Under the pieces are notes generated by a model. It made no database searches. It saw only the letters and a program-made list of their open reading frames with translations, and was not told where the DNA came from. From contig NC_083348.1 of the NCBI RefSeq assembly GCF_019175385.1, positions 46,398,950 to 46,462,949 on the forward strand: 64,000 nucleotides of DNA, given 5' to 3'. Below, one piece after another: positions 9,979-20,626 of this stretch. A program made the translations under genes and the position numbers. Position 1 is the first letter of the stretch. Every line of letters begins with the position of its first letter. Origin of the DNA: Lycium barbarum (Eukaryota; Streptophyta; Magnoliopsida; Solanales; Solanaceae).

Positions 9979-11076
9979 TGTTGACACCTAATTTCCACCG
10001 CATAAGACGCGTATTTTAATTCCCAAAATTCCTGAGTCAAACACGGAGCAAGGATGCACCTTTAAAATTTAAAATTTAAAATCCCGAGAAAATTGCAAAA
10101 CTTGACGTTTAATTATTATTTTTTATAAAAAATTAACAATTACAAGAAATTATGAGTTATTTACTGTCACAAACATAATTTGAAAAGAAGATACAAATCC
10201 CGCTCAATCCGACTCGGGAAATTTTTTAATTAAAAATTACGTATAAACTACCTCTCATTTTTACTGCATTTGTTTCCATTTTTAAATATTTCTAAACAGT
10301 ATATCAATATTAGGCTAGTTTCGAAGCTCGTATTTTAAAACGACGTGTTACAATTTTTATCCTGTCAAAATATTCTTTTTACGAGGGCATTTTGTGTTAA
10401 ATAATTTTTAAACTATATACTATGTTTCTAAATGTGTATTATATTTGAAAAAGGGGAGGTAAATAATATACTAACCCCCCCCCCCCTAACTTATTTTCTG
10501 GTGAAATCGCCTTTATTCCTTTTACCCTAAATATTTTTATCTCTCTTGAGAGAGTTCAGTGGCAGCGCTAGGGTTACGCTGCTAGCCACTACCCCTCCAC
10601 CGCGTTTTCACCCATTTTCTGTCTACCGAGGGTATTTTCCCACCCCCCCCCCCCCCCCTTTGTGGTATGGGATGCCATGGGCGAGCCTTAAAGGCTTTAG
10701 CCAACTTGTGCTACCACACCACCCCAAGAAGGGGGGTGTGTGGTGATTTGCTTGACAATGGAATGATTATTTGGCTATGTGTATGCATGGATAAGGTTTT
10801 AACGGTCCTATTTTGTTTTTTGTTGGTCTTATTTTGTTGTTTTGTGTGTGTCGGCGTACTATTTGCCATCTGGTTGTACAATCTGATCCTATTTTTGTTA
10901 TTCCTCGTACAATATGCAAAATATTAGGGATTTAGTACAGTTTAGTACGATGTGCTGTATTTTATTTTGTCATTATTCATTTTTTAAATTGAATCTGTGG
11001 ACTATTTTGGAGATTTAGGGGGGAAATCTGGTTGAAATCCTAGAGACTTCCATTTTTCTTACCCTAAGATGATTTG
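9979..11076 (+). mobile_element. Ogre/Tat-like 5' LTR, block 1 of 4
   Basis: The block starts TGTTGACACC, an LTR start typical of this class, directly against the copia relic. It is AT-rich and non-coding, with poly-C runs near 10477 and 10642. It is interrupted by element B, whose left target duplication ATTTG is 11072-11076. Continuation in the next block is inferred from that duplication, not from a second copy of the LTR. Confidence 0.55.
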
Positions 11077-11841
11077 TGTCATGACCCGAAACCCACCCTG
11101 GACGTGACCGGCATCCGACGTCACGAACAACATCGGAAGAACCTAAACAACACAATAATGGTACTTGAACCCGCCAGGTTCAACATTCGCCTCCAACAAT
11201 TTATAAATTAAATGCAACACATCATGAGTTAAATCAGCAGAAGTCTTTATAAGTACTAGCCATCAACGTGGCAAACACCCATTAAGTCGTACGAGACTTT
11301 TGACAATCTACCCACAATTCTAACAACTATCTATGGAGCTTCTAAGAGACATAACAATCCTCAAACTTCGGGACGCAGCCCGGAAATCTAAAATAATAAA
11401 TGAAACAGGAAGTGTCCCACGAACAATGATGTGGGCTCATCAAATCAGCAGCAACAGCGAGTCCTTTCTAAGCGCCTGAAGTGTCAGGAACCTGCTCTTC
11501 TCCGTTACCTAACATACCATCCAAAAACAACAATGGTATGCCTGAGTACTTCGTACTCAGTGAGTGCCTCGGGGACAATAAGTAATATAGACATAAATAT
11601 AATAATACATAAAGAAATCAGTTCGGAAAAAGATAGTATACAAACTGTTATTCCACTTTATGAGTCTTAATATCACTTATTGCACAGTTTAATAAGCCAT
11701 TTCAAAATACCAGTTTCAATTAAGCTTTAAATCAATCTGGCATAAATACCAATTTCATAATAAAGATGGATATCACAATCGCCTATATGAGCCCAACTCA
11801 ATATCATCAACATTTCGTAATACACCGGAACATGACTTCAC

Positions 11842-11988
11842 GGTGGCTACTCTTCCTCCCGAATAGCAAGGCAATTAATGCACCCCCAGGTAGCGAACCC
11901 GGAAGTGGCCACTCTTCTTCCCGAATGGCAAGGCAATTAATGCACTAGGATCCATAGTGGCTACTCTTCCTCCCGAATAGCAAGGCAA
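11842..11988. repeat. Roughly 57-bp tandem repeat, B 3' LTR
   Basis: Three copies of GGTGGCTACTCTTCCTCCCG plus GCAAGGCAATTAATGCAC are present, the middle one varied. The 5' LTR has the same array at 19139-19285. Confidence 0.8.
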
Positions 11989-12733
11989 ATACAACAACAA
12001 GATTCGTGGCATAGAAGCCGATTTACAATTTATCTCAAAGTAGTCACACCATTAATAACATTAAAATTCATTAAGCCATATCGAAGGAATAAGTCATTCC
12101 AATCAACGGTTTGAAAACATATAACTTCTTTACAAAAGATTTCCATGTCCCAAATTCATCAATGAATATGTCATTACCAACCCTTAACCATCATCATTAC
12201 GCATCTCTCATAGAAGAAAAACATTCACAATATCTCATACCTCTATAGGGTTTGTTACAATCTAGGTTTAATGTGGGTTTGTCCCCTCACACACATTAAC
12301 CACCATTTAGATATGAATTAGAGTTCAAGAAACATGAAAAGGTTAGTTTTCCTTTAATTCATAAAAAAAAAAAATCTTGAAAGAAAATTCATACTTCTAC
12401 CCATACATTCAAAAGTGATTTTCATTCAAAATAAGTTCTTAAAAGAGAGACATACCTTAATTTGTTAAACAAGGTTTAACAATTCACATTCTAATGAAGA
12501 ACACCCAAACCCTAGCTTGAATCCCTTTGGAAAGAATTATGTTGCAACCCTAGGTTTTTGTCACAAGAATCATGTTAAGAATCATGGGTTTATTGTTAGG
12601 ATTGATAATCAATGATTAAGATGTTCTTACCTTAGTGTTGGAGGCTTGGGGAATGATTTTCGTCCTTAGGGTTTTGAGAGTGAAAAGAATGGAAAAAAAA
12701 CTAAAATTTGGCAACTTATAAATTTTTCAGCCC

Positions 12734-13026
12734 GTCAGGCACAATCGACGGTTCAAACGACGAACCGTCGATCAGATCGACGAAGCGTCGATCTGTTCCG
12801 TCGAATTCGTCAATTTTCCAGTGAGTCAGGCACAATTGACGGTTCATTCGACGAATCGTCGATCAGATCGACGAATCAGATCGACGAAGCGTCGATCTAC
12901 TCCGTCGAATTCGTCAAATTTCCAGTGAGTCAGGCACAATCGACGGTTCATTCGACGAATCGTCGATCAGATCGACGAAGCGTCGATTAGATCGACGGTT
13001 CGTCGAAGCCACCAAACTTCCAGCGA
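12734..13026. repeat. 91-bp palindromic minisatellite, B 3' LTR
   Basis: Three units begin GTCAGGCACAAT. Each holds nested inverted repeats such as ATCGACG-AAG-CGTCGAT. The middle unit has an extra piece of about 13 bases relative to the 5' LTR. The array lies just downstream of the LTR start and upstream of the TATA-like site. Confidence 0.85.
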
Positions 13027-13359
13027 AGACAGTCTTCAGTAAAACGGTCATAACTGTTTGTACAAAATGTTGCTTGGGCTGGGCGACCTACCGTTGGAAA
13101 GCTATTTCAAATATCTACAACTTTCATCAAGGATGTATTTCCAAATTCTCAACACATTTTCATGAAAATCGCCCAGAAGACAGACCTACCAAAACTTAGG
13201 CGAATTTCAGAGCCCCTAAGAACTTCACTAGTTGATTTGACTTCAAAACGATCCTTCTCCACCCGAATTCATCAAGAATGGATTCATATACATATAATAT
13301 CATCTTAATACTAGATTTTTAATATATGCACACTTAATTCAAATTCACGAGGTGTTACA

Positions 13360-13395
13360 TTATCCCCCCCCTTAAGATCATTCGTCCCCGAATGA
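13360..13395 (-). other. Polypurine tract and palindrome, element B
   Basis: On the minus strand TCATTCG...CGAATGA (13378-13395) precedes CTTAAGGGGGGGGATAA, which abuts the 3' LTR. It would prime plus-strand DNA synthesis. Confidence 0.85.
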
Positions 13396-13471
13396 AGATA
13401 GTATTCCAGGAAGGTAAGTAACCAACATGAATTTAACCACACAATCACCTTGCGCACGAATAGTTCAAAAC

Positions 13472-16400
13472 TTAACTCATACCTGAAATAGGGAACAAGT
13501 GCGGATATCTCTTCTTCATGTCTTCTTCCGCTTCCCAAGTAGCTTCCTCAGTATTATGATTTCGCCACAACACTTTGACTGATGCAACATCCTTTGTTCT
13601 CAACCTTCTAACTTGGCGATCTAAAATCTGAACTGGTTCTTCTTCATAAGATAAGGATTGATCAATCTCAACCTCTTCATAGTTCAACACATGAGAAGGG
13701 TCAGGTTTATACAACCTTAACATCGAAATGTGAAACACCGGATGGACCATGGACATCTCAACCGGTAACCTCAACTCATATGCTACCGTTCCAACTCTTT
13801 TAACATTCTCATAAGGACCGATGTAGCGAGGACTAAGCTTGCCCTTCCTGCCAAAGCGCATTACCCCTTTCATAGGTGACACCTTCAAGAAAACCTTGTC
13901 ACCAACAGCAAATTCCAATTCCCTACGCCTCATGTCCGTATACGACTTTTGTCTACCCTGAGCGGTCTTTAGTCGTTGCACAATAAGATTTACCTTTTCG
14001 ATCGCCTCATGAACTGAATCAGGACCCAACAACTCTACTTCTGTTGGTTCAAACCAACCAATTGGAGACCGACAACGCCTCCCATAAAGAGCCTCATAAG
14101 GAGCCATCTGAATACTAGCTTGATAGCTATTATTATAAGCGAATTCCACCAAAGGTAGGTGTTCATCCCAACTTCCTCCAAAATCAATTATACAAGCACG
14201 CAAAATATCCTCCAAAGTTTGAATAGTTCTCTCTGCTTGCCCATCAGTTTGAGGATGAAAGGCAGTGCTCAGTTTCACCCTAGTCCCCAAACCTTCTTGA
14301 AACGTCTGCCAGAAATGAGCAGTAAATTGTGTACCTCTGTCAGATATGATAGATGTCGGAACACCATGCAACATAACAATCTCCTTCAAATATAACTTAG
14401 CGTACTCTGCCGCAGCATATGATGTCTTTACAGGAAGAAAATGGGCAGACTTCGTGAGTCTATCCACGATCACCCAAATTGAATCATACTTGGCCCTTGT
14501 GCGAGGTAAACCTGAAACAAAGTCCATATTTATCATCTCCCACTTCCATTGAGGAATTTCAATGTTTTGAGCCAAGCCACCGGGCCTCTGATGTTCGGCC
14601 TTCACCTGTTGGCAATTCAAACACTTAGCCACAAAGTTAGAAATATCAACCTTCATACTCTTCCACCAATAGTGTTGTTTCAAATCCTTATACATCTTGG
14701 TGGATCCCGGATGAACCGAATACTTAGAACTATGAGCTTCCATCATTAGTTCTTGTCGAAGACCATCAACATCGGGAACACACAATCGTCCTTGTAATCG
14801 CAGAACGCTATCGCCAGTCCCAACCGTAAATGAAGTGTACTCACCCCTTTCCACTCCATCTCTCAGCTTTGCCAAAAGTTCATCATCATATTGCTTGGAT
14901 TTAATCCTTTCCACAATGTCAGACCGTGATGGAGTGATTCCCACTAACTCTCCATCTTTAGTTTCATCAAGCCTAACTCCAATACTGGCGAGCCTTCGAA
15001 TCTCTTTCCCCATGGGCATGTCATGAGCACGCAAATAAGCCAACGTGCCCATAGATTTTCTACTCAAAGCATCAGCAACCATATTAGCCTTACCAGGATG
15101 ATACAAAATGTTCAAGTCATAGTCTTTCAACAACTCCAACCACCTCCTTTGTCTGAGATTCAACTCTCGTTGTTTGAAGATATATTGTAGGCTCTTGTGA
15201 TCAGTAAAAACATCACAATTCTCACCATACAGATAATGACGCCAAATTTTTAAAGCAAATACCACAGCAGCCAACTCCAAGTCATGAGTCGGATAGTTCT
15301 TCTCATGCTTCTTCAACTGACGTGAAGCATACGCAATCACCTTACCATTCTGCATCAACACACATCCCAAACCAATTCTAGAAGCATCACAATAGACCAC
15401 ATATCCACCAGACCCCGAAGGTAACGTCAAAATAGGAGCCGAAGTCAATCTTGCCTTAAGCTCTTGAAAACTTCTTTCACAAGATTCAGACCACTGAAAC
15501 TTAGCAGTCTTCTGTGTCAATTTAGTTAGTGGAGAGGCTATTGATGAAAAACCTTCCACAAACTTTCGGTAATAACCTGCCAAACCCAAGAAACTACGAA
15601 TTTCAGTCGCACTAGTGGGTCTAGGCCAATCCTTCACTGCTGCAATTTTCTGAGGGTCTACTTTAATTCCGTCTCCGGTTACCACATGGCCCAAGAAAGC
15701 CACAGAATCAAGCCAGAATTCACACTTAGAAAATTTTGCATACAACTCGTTCTCCTCAAGTGTTGTCAAAGTTATCCTCAAATGATTAGCATGATCTTCA
15801 CGATTCTTAGAGTACACCAAAATGTCATCAATAAACACAATAATGAATCGGTCTAGATACGGCTTAAAAACACGGTTCATCAAATCCATGAATGCAGCAG
15901 GCGCATTAGTCAAGCCAAACGACATGACTAAAAACTCAAAGTGCCCATAACGAGTACGGAAAGCAGTTTTCGGGATATCTTCCTCCTTTATCTTCAATTG
16001 ATGATATCCAGACCTTAGGTCGATCTTCGAAAAGAACTTAGCACCCTGAAGTTGGTCAAACAAATCATCTATCCTAGGCAAAGGATACTTATTCTTAATG
16101 GTCACTTTATTAAGCTGGCGGTAGTCAACACACATTCTCAAGGAACCATCCTTCTTCCTAACAAACAAAACTGGAGCACCCCAAGGCGAGGAACTTGGTC
16201 GGATAAAACCCTTATCCAACAAGTCCTTCAATTGATCCTTTAATTCCCTTAGCTCCGCTGGAGCCATTCGATAAGGTGGAATAGAAATAGGTTGAGTGTC
16301 GGGAATAACATCAATTCCAAAATCAATAACTCTATCAGGAGGAATACCAGGAAGGTCTTCATGAAATACCTTGGGATAATCGCTCACTATGGGAACAGAT

Positions 16401-17452
16401 GTGAATTCGGGTACTACGGCTTTTGTATCATTAATAGTAACCAAATGGTAAATACACCCCTTAGTAATCATCTTACGAGCCTTAAGATAGGAAATAAATC
16501 TACCCTTTGGCTTGGCAATTTCACCCTCCCATACAATAACGGGCTCATCGGGAAAAGCGAAATGAATCAACTTATGGCGACAATCCACATTAGCATAGCA
16601 CGCCGACAACCAGTCCATCCCCATAATTACATCAAAATCCACCATCTCAAGTTCATACAAATCGGCCACAGACTCACGGCCTTTAACCACAACAACACAA
16701 TTTCTATACACTCTAGAAGCAATAACAGGAACACCTGTAGGCGTATCAACAGCAAAGGGTTCCAACAAAGATTCGGGTTTCATACCCATATCAATAGCAA
16801 AATAAGGAGTCACATAGGATAAATTTGAACCCGGATCAATCAATGAGTAAGCATCATGAGAACAGATGGTAAGAATACCTGTAACCACAGCGTCAGAAGA
16901 CTCAGCTGTCTCCCTACGAGTCAGCCCATAAAGTCGAGCTGTCCCTCCACTAGAAGTATTAGCAATTTCTTTTCCCTTGCCATTATTATGAGCATTCTGA
17001 TAATTATTGGTAGCATTCCCAACAGACGGAATTTTAGCAGATGCAGAAGCAGGCGAATTATTCTTTTGATTATTCATAGCAGCCATCTCACGTAGCCATT
17101 TTCCGCAGTTCCTCTTTATATGCCCTTTCACTCCACAATGATGACAGGTACGATCCTCCCACATTGGCGGACGACTACTTCCCCGCGAAAACCTACCAGT
17201 ATTGTTATTATTTTTCTGGCCTTGCCTACCCGAAGGCACACTGGCATGGGAATGGGTGCCAGAATGAGCAGGTGCAAAAATACACTTTACTCTGCCCTCC
17301 CTTATAATTAGTACTACTAAAACCACCCGCTGATCGGGCCTTCTTGTGCTGATCTCGATCCACCCTCTCTTCATTTTTCCAACTTTCTTGTTGTTCAGCA
17401 AACCCAACCAGAGATGAGAAGGTGCAAGTGGGAGACATAGCAACAGCAGCAC
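13472..17452 (-). CDS. Element B pol polyprotein with chromodomain
   Basis: This 1,326-codon frame encodes the retrotransposon enzymes. In order it holds a zinc knuckle [14 protein letters not shown] (103-116), an aspartic protease with LIDPGS (about 204-209; Pro in place of the usual Ser or Thr), RT with FIDD (540-543), RNase H (YCDAS at 687, LELA at 725, TDH at 750), and integrase with an H907/H914/C944/C947 zinc site and D977, D1038, E1074 (35-residue spacing). A chromodomain spans about 1270-1320 ([10 protein letters not shown]...ATWEAEE). The chromodomain and domain order place it in the chromoviruses. The first roughly 57 codons overlap gag in another frame and are probably not translated as read; the real pol frame joins gag near 17270-17300. 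Confidence 0.93.
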   Translation of the reverse strand: MLLLLCLPLAPSHLWLGLLNNKKVGKMKRGWIEISTRRPDQRVVLVVLIIREGRVKCIFAPAHSGTHSHASVPSGRQGQKNNNNTGRFSRGSSRPPMWEDRTCHHCGVKGHIKRNCGKWLREMAAMNNQKNNSPASASAKIPSVGNATNNYQNAHNNGKGKEIANTSSGGTARLYGLTRRETAESSDAVVTGILTICSHDAYSLIDPGSNLSYVTPYFAIDMGMKPESLLEPFAVDTPTGVPVIASRVYRNCVVVVKGRESVADLYELEMVDFDVIMGMDWLSACYANVDCRHKLIHFAFPDEPVIVWEGEIAKPKGRFISYLKARKMITKGCIYHLVTINDTKAVVPEFTSVPIVSDYPKVFHEDLPGIPPDRVIDFGIDVIPDTQPISIPPYRMAPAELRELKDQLKDLLDKGFIRPSSSPWGAPVLFVRKKDGSLRMCVDYRQLNKVTIKNKYPLPRIDDLFDQLQGAKFFSKIDLRSGYHQLKIKEEDIPKTAFRTRYGHFEFLVMSFGLTNAPAAFMDLMNRVFKPYLDRFIIVFIDDILVYSKNREDHANHLRITLTTLEENELYAKFSKCEFWLDSVAFLGHVVTGDGIKVDPQKIAAVKDWPRPTSATEIRSFLGLAGYYRKFVEGFSSIASPLTKLTQKTAKFQWSESCERSFQELKARLTSAPILTLPSGSGGYVVYCDASRIGLGCVLMQNGKVIAYASRQLKKHEKNYPTHDLELAAVVFALKIWRHYLYGENCDVFTDHKSLQYIFKQRELNLRQRRWLELLKDYDLNILYHPGKANMVADALSRKSMGTLAYLRAHDMPMGKEIRRLASIGVRLDETKDGELVGITPSRSDIVERIKSKQYDDELLAKLRDGVERGEYTSFTVGTGDSVLRLQGRLCVPDVDGLRQELMMEAHSSKYSVHPGSTKMYKDLKQHYWWKSMKVDISNFVAKCLNCQQVKAEHQRPGGLAQNIEIPQWKWEMINMDFVSGLPRTRAKYDSIWVIVDRLTKSAHFLPVKTSYAAAEYAKLYLKEIVMLHGVPTSIISDRGTQFTAHFWQTFQEGLGTRVKLSTAFHPQTDGQAERTIQTLEDILRACIIDFGGSWDEHLPLVEFAYNNSYQASIQMAPYEALYGRRCRSPIGWFEPTEVELLGPDSVHEAIEKVNLIVQRLKTAQGRQKSYTDMRRRELEFAVGDKVFLKVSPMKGVMRFGRKGKLSPRYIGPYENVKRVGTVAYELRLPVEMSMVHPVFHISMLRLYKPDPSHVLNYEEVEIDQSLSYEEEPVQILDRQVRRLRTKDVASVKVLWRNHNTEEATWEAEEDMKKRYPHLFPISGMS

Positions 17453-18146
17453 ATGCAGACTTGATACGTGGTACCAAGCCTTTCACAAAACGAGTCAACC
17501 TATGCTTTTCAGTCGGAATCATGTATAAAGCATACTTTGACAGACGAGTGAACTCCAAACTATACTCTCGAACTGACTTGTTACCCTGCTCCAGTTTCTC
17601 AAATTTCGTAGCCATAGCAATTCTTTCCTCATCAGACAAGAACCTTTCCATGAACGCCTCCTCAAATTCAGCCCACATCGGAGCTAAAGCAGCGTCACCT
17701 CTCTCCGATTGCCACATCTCAAACCATTCGTGAGCAACATCCTTTAACTGATACGAAGCAAGCCTCACAGCTTCTGAATCCTGGGCATCCATTGCCCTCA
17801 AAGCCTTAAAGGTCTCATCTAAGAAGTGTTGGGGGTCGTCCACCTCTCGTGACCCAAAGAACTTTGGTGGCTTTAAGTCTAGGAACTGCTTAAATCTGTC
17901 TCCACCATGAGGTCCCACACCTCCACGCTGCTGTTGAGCCGCAACCAAAGCAGTCAACATTTGAATAGCCGTTTGCATAGTACCAATCTCAGGCACACCC
18001 GCAACGGGAACAGCAGGAGCAGGCGGTGCTGGAGGTGGTGCTTGATTTCCAGCATCATTTCCATTACCAACATTGGCGCCCCCCAGATTTTGCTTAGCTT
18101 TCACGGGACGTCCTCGTTTACCATTTTTGGATCGCGTCAAAGGCAT
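17226..18146 (-). CDS. Element B gag (capsid-like) protein
   Basis: This 306-residue frame starts [14 protein letters not shown], with a basic N-terminus and a Pro/Ala-rich linker (about 37-52). A retrotransposon Gag core spans about 95-230 ([20 protein letters not shown], then WFEMW and MERFL). It ends in a nonsense-like tail because the frame is lost near residue 285, just before the zinc knuckle that lies in the pol frame. Chromovirus gag and pol usually form one frame, so I read this as a small indel; programmed +1 shifting is possible but not shown. The start lies about 210 bases after the primer site. Confidence 0.88.
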   Translation of the reverse strand: MPLTRSKNGKRGRPVKAKQNLGGANVGNGNDAGNQAPPPAPPAPAVPVAGVPEIGTMQTAIQMLTALVAAQQQRGGVGPHGGDRFKQFLDLKPPKFFGSREVDDPQHFLDETFKALRAMDAQDSEAVRLASYQLKDVAHEWFEMWQSERGDAALAPMWAEFEEAFMERFLSDEERIAMATKFEKLEQGNKSVREYSLEFTRLSKYALYMIPTEKHRLTRFVKGLVPRIKSACAAVAMSPTCTFSSLVGFAEQQESWKNEERVDRDQHKKARSAGGFSSTNYKGGQSKVYFCTCSFWHPFPCQCAFG

Positions 18147-18255
18147 TTCTGCAAGGCACGAATTAACGAGCGAATTAGAACGATCCTAAAAAGACTTTAG
18201 GCTCTACAGCACAATCTAGAGTCAATAAGAATAGGAAACACCTATAAATGTCCTG

Positions 18256-18302
18256 GGAGTTTCTCAATCATGTAGGTGATCAGGCTACACAAGGAAAACT
18301 CC
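18256..18302 (-). promoter_or_regulatory. Leader stem-loop with TGATCA loop, element B
   Basis: GGAGTTT (minus, 18302 side) pairs with AAACTCC (18256 side). An inner stem TGTAG/CTACA (18271-18289) exposes the self-complementary TGATCA. It sits 60-110 bases after the primer site, like the leader hairpins of A, C, E and G, but is unrelated in sequence. The role is inferred. Confidence 0.4.
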
Positions 18303-18357
18303 ACTAGACACAGCTCCACAGACACCAACAATAATCCTAGGACGTATTTAAACCTAG

Positions 18358-18369
18358 GCTCTGATACCA
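18358..18369 (-). other. Primer-binding site, element B (tRNA-iMet)
   Basis: The minus strand reads TGGTATCAGAGC four bases after the 5' LTR end at 18374. It is complementary to the initiator-Met tRNA 3' end. Confidence 0.95.
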
Positions 18370-18373
18370 AGCT

Positions 18374-20621
18374 TGTCACGACCCGAAACCCACCCTGGAC
18401 GTGACCGGCATCCGACGTCACGAATAACATCGGAAGAACCTAAACAACACAATAATGGTACTTGAACCCGCCAGGTTCAACATTCGCCTCCAACAATTTA
18501 TAAATTAAATGCAACACATCATGAGTTAAATCAGCGGAAGTCTTTATAAGTACTAGCCATCAACGTGGCAAACACCCATTAAGTCGTACGAGACTTTTGA
18601 CAATCTACCCACAATTCTAACAACTATCTATGGAGCTTCTAAGAGACATAACAATCCTCAAACTTCGGGACGCAGCCCGGAAATCTAAAATAATAAATGA
18701 AACAGGAAGTGTCCCACGAACAATGATGTGGGCTCACCAAATCAGCAGCAACAGCGAGTCCTTTCTAAGCGCCTGAAGTGTCAGGAACCTGCTCTTCTCC
18801 GTTACCTAACATACCATCCAAAAACAACAATGGTATGCCTGAGTACTTCGTACTCAGTGAGTGCCTCGGGGACAATAAGTAATATAGACATAAATATAAT
18901 AATACATAAAGAAATCAGTTCCGAAAAAGATAGTATACAAACTGTTATTCCACTTTATGAGTCTTAATATCACTTATTGCACAGTTTAATAAGCCATTTC
19001 AAAATACCAGTTTCAATTAAGCTTTAAATCAATCTGGCATAAATACCAATTTCATAATAAAGATGGATATCACAATCGCCTATATGAGCCCAACTCAATA
19101 TCATCAACATTTCGTAATACACCGGAACATGACTTCACGGTGGCTACTCTTCCTCCCGAATAGCAAGGCAATTAATGCACCCCCAGGTAGCGAACCCGGA
19201 AGTGGCCACTCTTCCTCCCGAATGGCAAGGCAATTAATGCACTAGGATCCATAGTGGCTACCCTTCCTCCCGAATAGCAAGGCAAATACAACAACAAGAT
19301 TCATGGCATAGAAGCCGATTTACAATTTATCTCAAAGTAGTCACACCATTAATAACATTAAAATTCATTAAGCCATATCGAAGGAATAAGTCATTCCAAT
19401 CAACGGTTTGAAAACATATAACTTCTTTACAAAAGATTTCCATGTCCCAAATTCATCAATGAATATGTCTTTACCAACCCTTAACCATCATCATTACGCA
19501 TCTCTCATAGAAGAAAAACATTCACAATATCTCATACCTCTATAGGGTTTGTTACAATCTAGGTTTAATGTGGGTTTGTCCCCTCACACACATTAACCAC
19601 CATTTAGACATGAATTAGAGTTCAAGAAACATGAAAAGGTTAGTTTTCCTTTAATTCATAAAAAAAAAATCTTGAAAGAAAATTCATACTTCTACCCATA
19701 GATTCAAAAGTGATTTTCATTCAAAATAAGTTCTTAAAAGAGAGACATACCTTAATTTGTTAAACAAGGTTTAACAATTCACTTTCTAACGAAGAACACC
19801 CAAACCCTAGCTTGAATCCCCTTGGAAAGAATTATGTTGCAACCCTAGGTTTTTGTCACAAGAATCATGTTAAGAATCATGGGTTTATTGTTAGGATTGA
19901 TAATCAATGATTAAGATGTTCTTACCTTAGTGTTGGAGGCTTGGGGAATGATTTTCGTCCTTAGGGTTTTGAGAGTGAAAAGAATGGAAAAAAAACTAAA
20001 ATTTGGCAACTTATAAATTTTTCAGCCCGTCAGGCACAATCGACGGTTCAAACGACGAACCGTCGATCAGATCGACGAAGCGTCGATCTGTTCCGTCGAA
20101 TTCGTCAATTTTCCAGTGAGTCAGGCACAATCGACGGTTCATTCGACGAATCATCGATCAGATCGACGAAGCGTCGATCTACTCCGTCGAATTCGTCAAA
20201 TTTCCAGTGAGTCAGGCACAATCGACGGTTCATTCGACGAAGCGTCGATTAGATCGACGGTTCGTCGAAGCCACCAAACTTCCAGCGAAGACAGTCTTCA
20301 GTAAAACGGTCATAACTTTTTGTACAAAATGTTGCTTGGGCTGGGCGACCTACCGTTGGAAAGCTATTTCAAATATCTACAACTTTTATCAAGGATGTAT
20401 TTCCAAATTCTCAATACATTTTCATGAACATCGCCCAGAAGACAGACCTACCAAAACTTAGGCGAATTTCAGAGCCCCTAAGAACTTCACTAGTTGATTT
20501 GACTTCAAAACGATCCTTCTCCACCCGAATTCATCAAGAATGGATTCATATACATATAATATCATCTTAATACTAGATTTTTAATATATGCACACTTAAT
20601 TCAAATTCACGAGGTGTTACA
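18374..20621 (-). mobile_element. Element B 5' LTR
   Basis: It is the partner of 11077-13359 and ends (minus) GGGTCGTGACA at 18374. It contains the roughly 57-bp repeat (19139-19285), donor-like sites at 19925 and 19750, a TATA-like TTTATAAG at 20010-20017 (the probable promoter for the element) and the palindromic 91-bp array (20029-20289), one unit of which is 20 bases shorter than in the 3' LTR. Confidence 0.93.
20029..20289. repeat. Palindromic minisatellite, B 5' LTR
   Basis: Three units match those at 12734-13026, with inverted repeats around CGACGAAGCGTCG. Length differences between the two LTRs fall only in this array, consistent with slippage at hairpins. Confidence 0.85.
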
Positions 20622-20626
20622 ATTTG

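Larger units (their letters stand above)
11077..13359 (-). mobile_element. Element B 3' LTR
   Basis: On the minus strand it begins TGTAACACCTCG (13359 downwards) and ends GGGTCATGACA. It contains a three-copy repeat of about 57 bp (11842-11988), a palindrome CTGAGTAC-TTC-GTACTCAG (near 11541), a TATA-like TTTATAAG (12715-12722), donor-like sites at 12630 and 12455 (minus), and a 91-bp palindromic minisatellite (12734-13026). Confidence 0.93.
11077..20621 (-). mobile_element. Element B, complete chromovirus (Ty3/Gypsy, Tekay/Del-like)
   Basis: This 9.5-kb element has two LTRs (11077-13359 and 18374-20621), a primer site, gag, pol with a C-terminal chromodomain and a polypurine tract. It is flanked by perfect 5-bp duplications ATTTG at 11072-11076 and 20622-20626. 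The LTRs look nearly identical apart from indels in the palindromic repeat, so the insertion is fairly young. A +1 frame change separates gag from pol, so it may no longer be functional. Confidence 0.95.

Noticed and set aside
14159..18200. Plus-strand frames across element B, up to 176 codons.
   Set aside because: They are shadows of the real minus-strand gag-pol.
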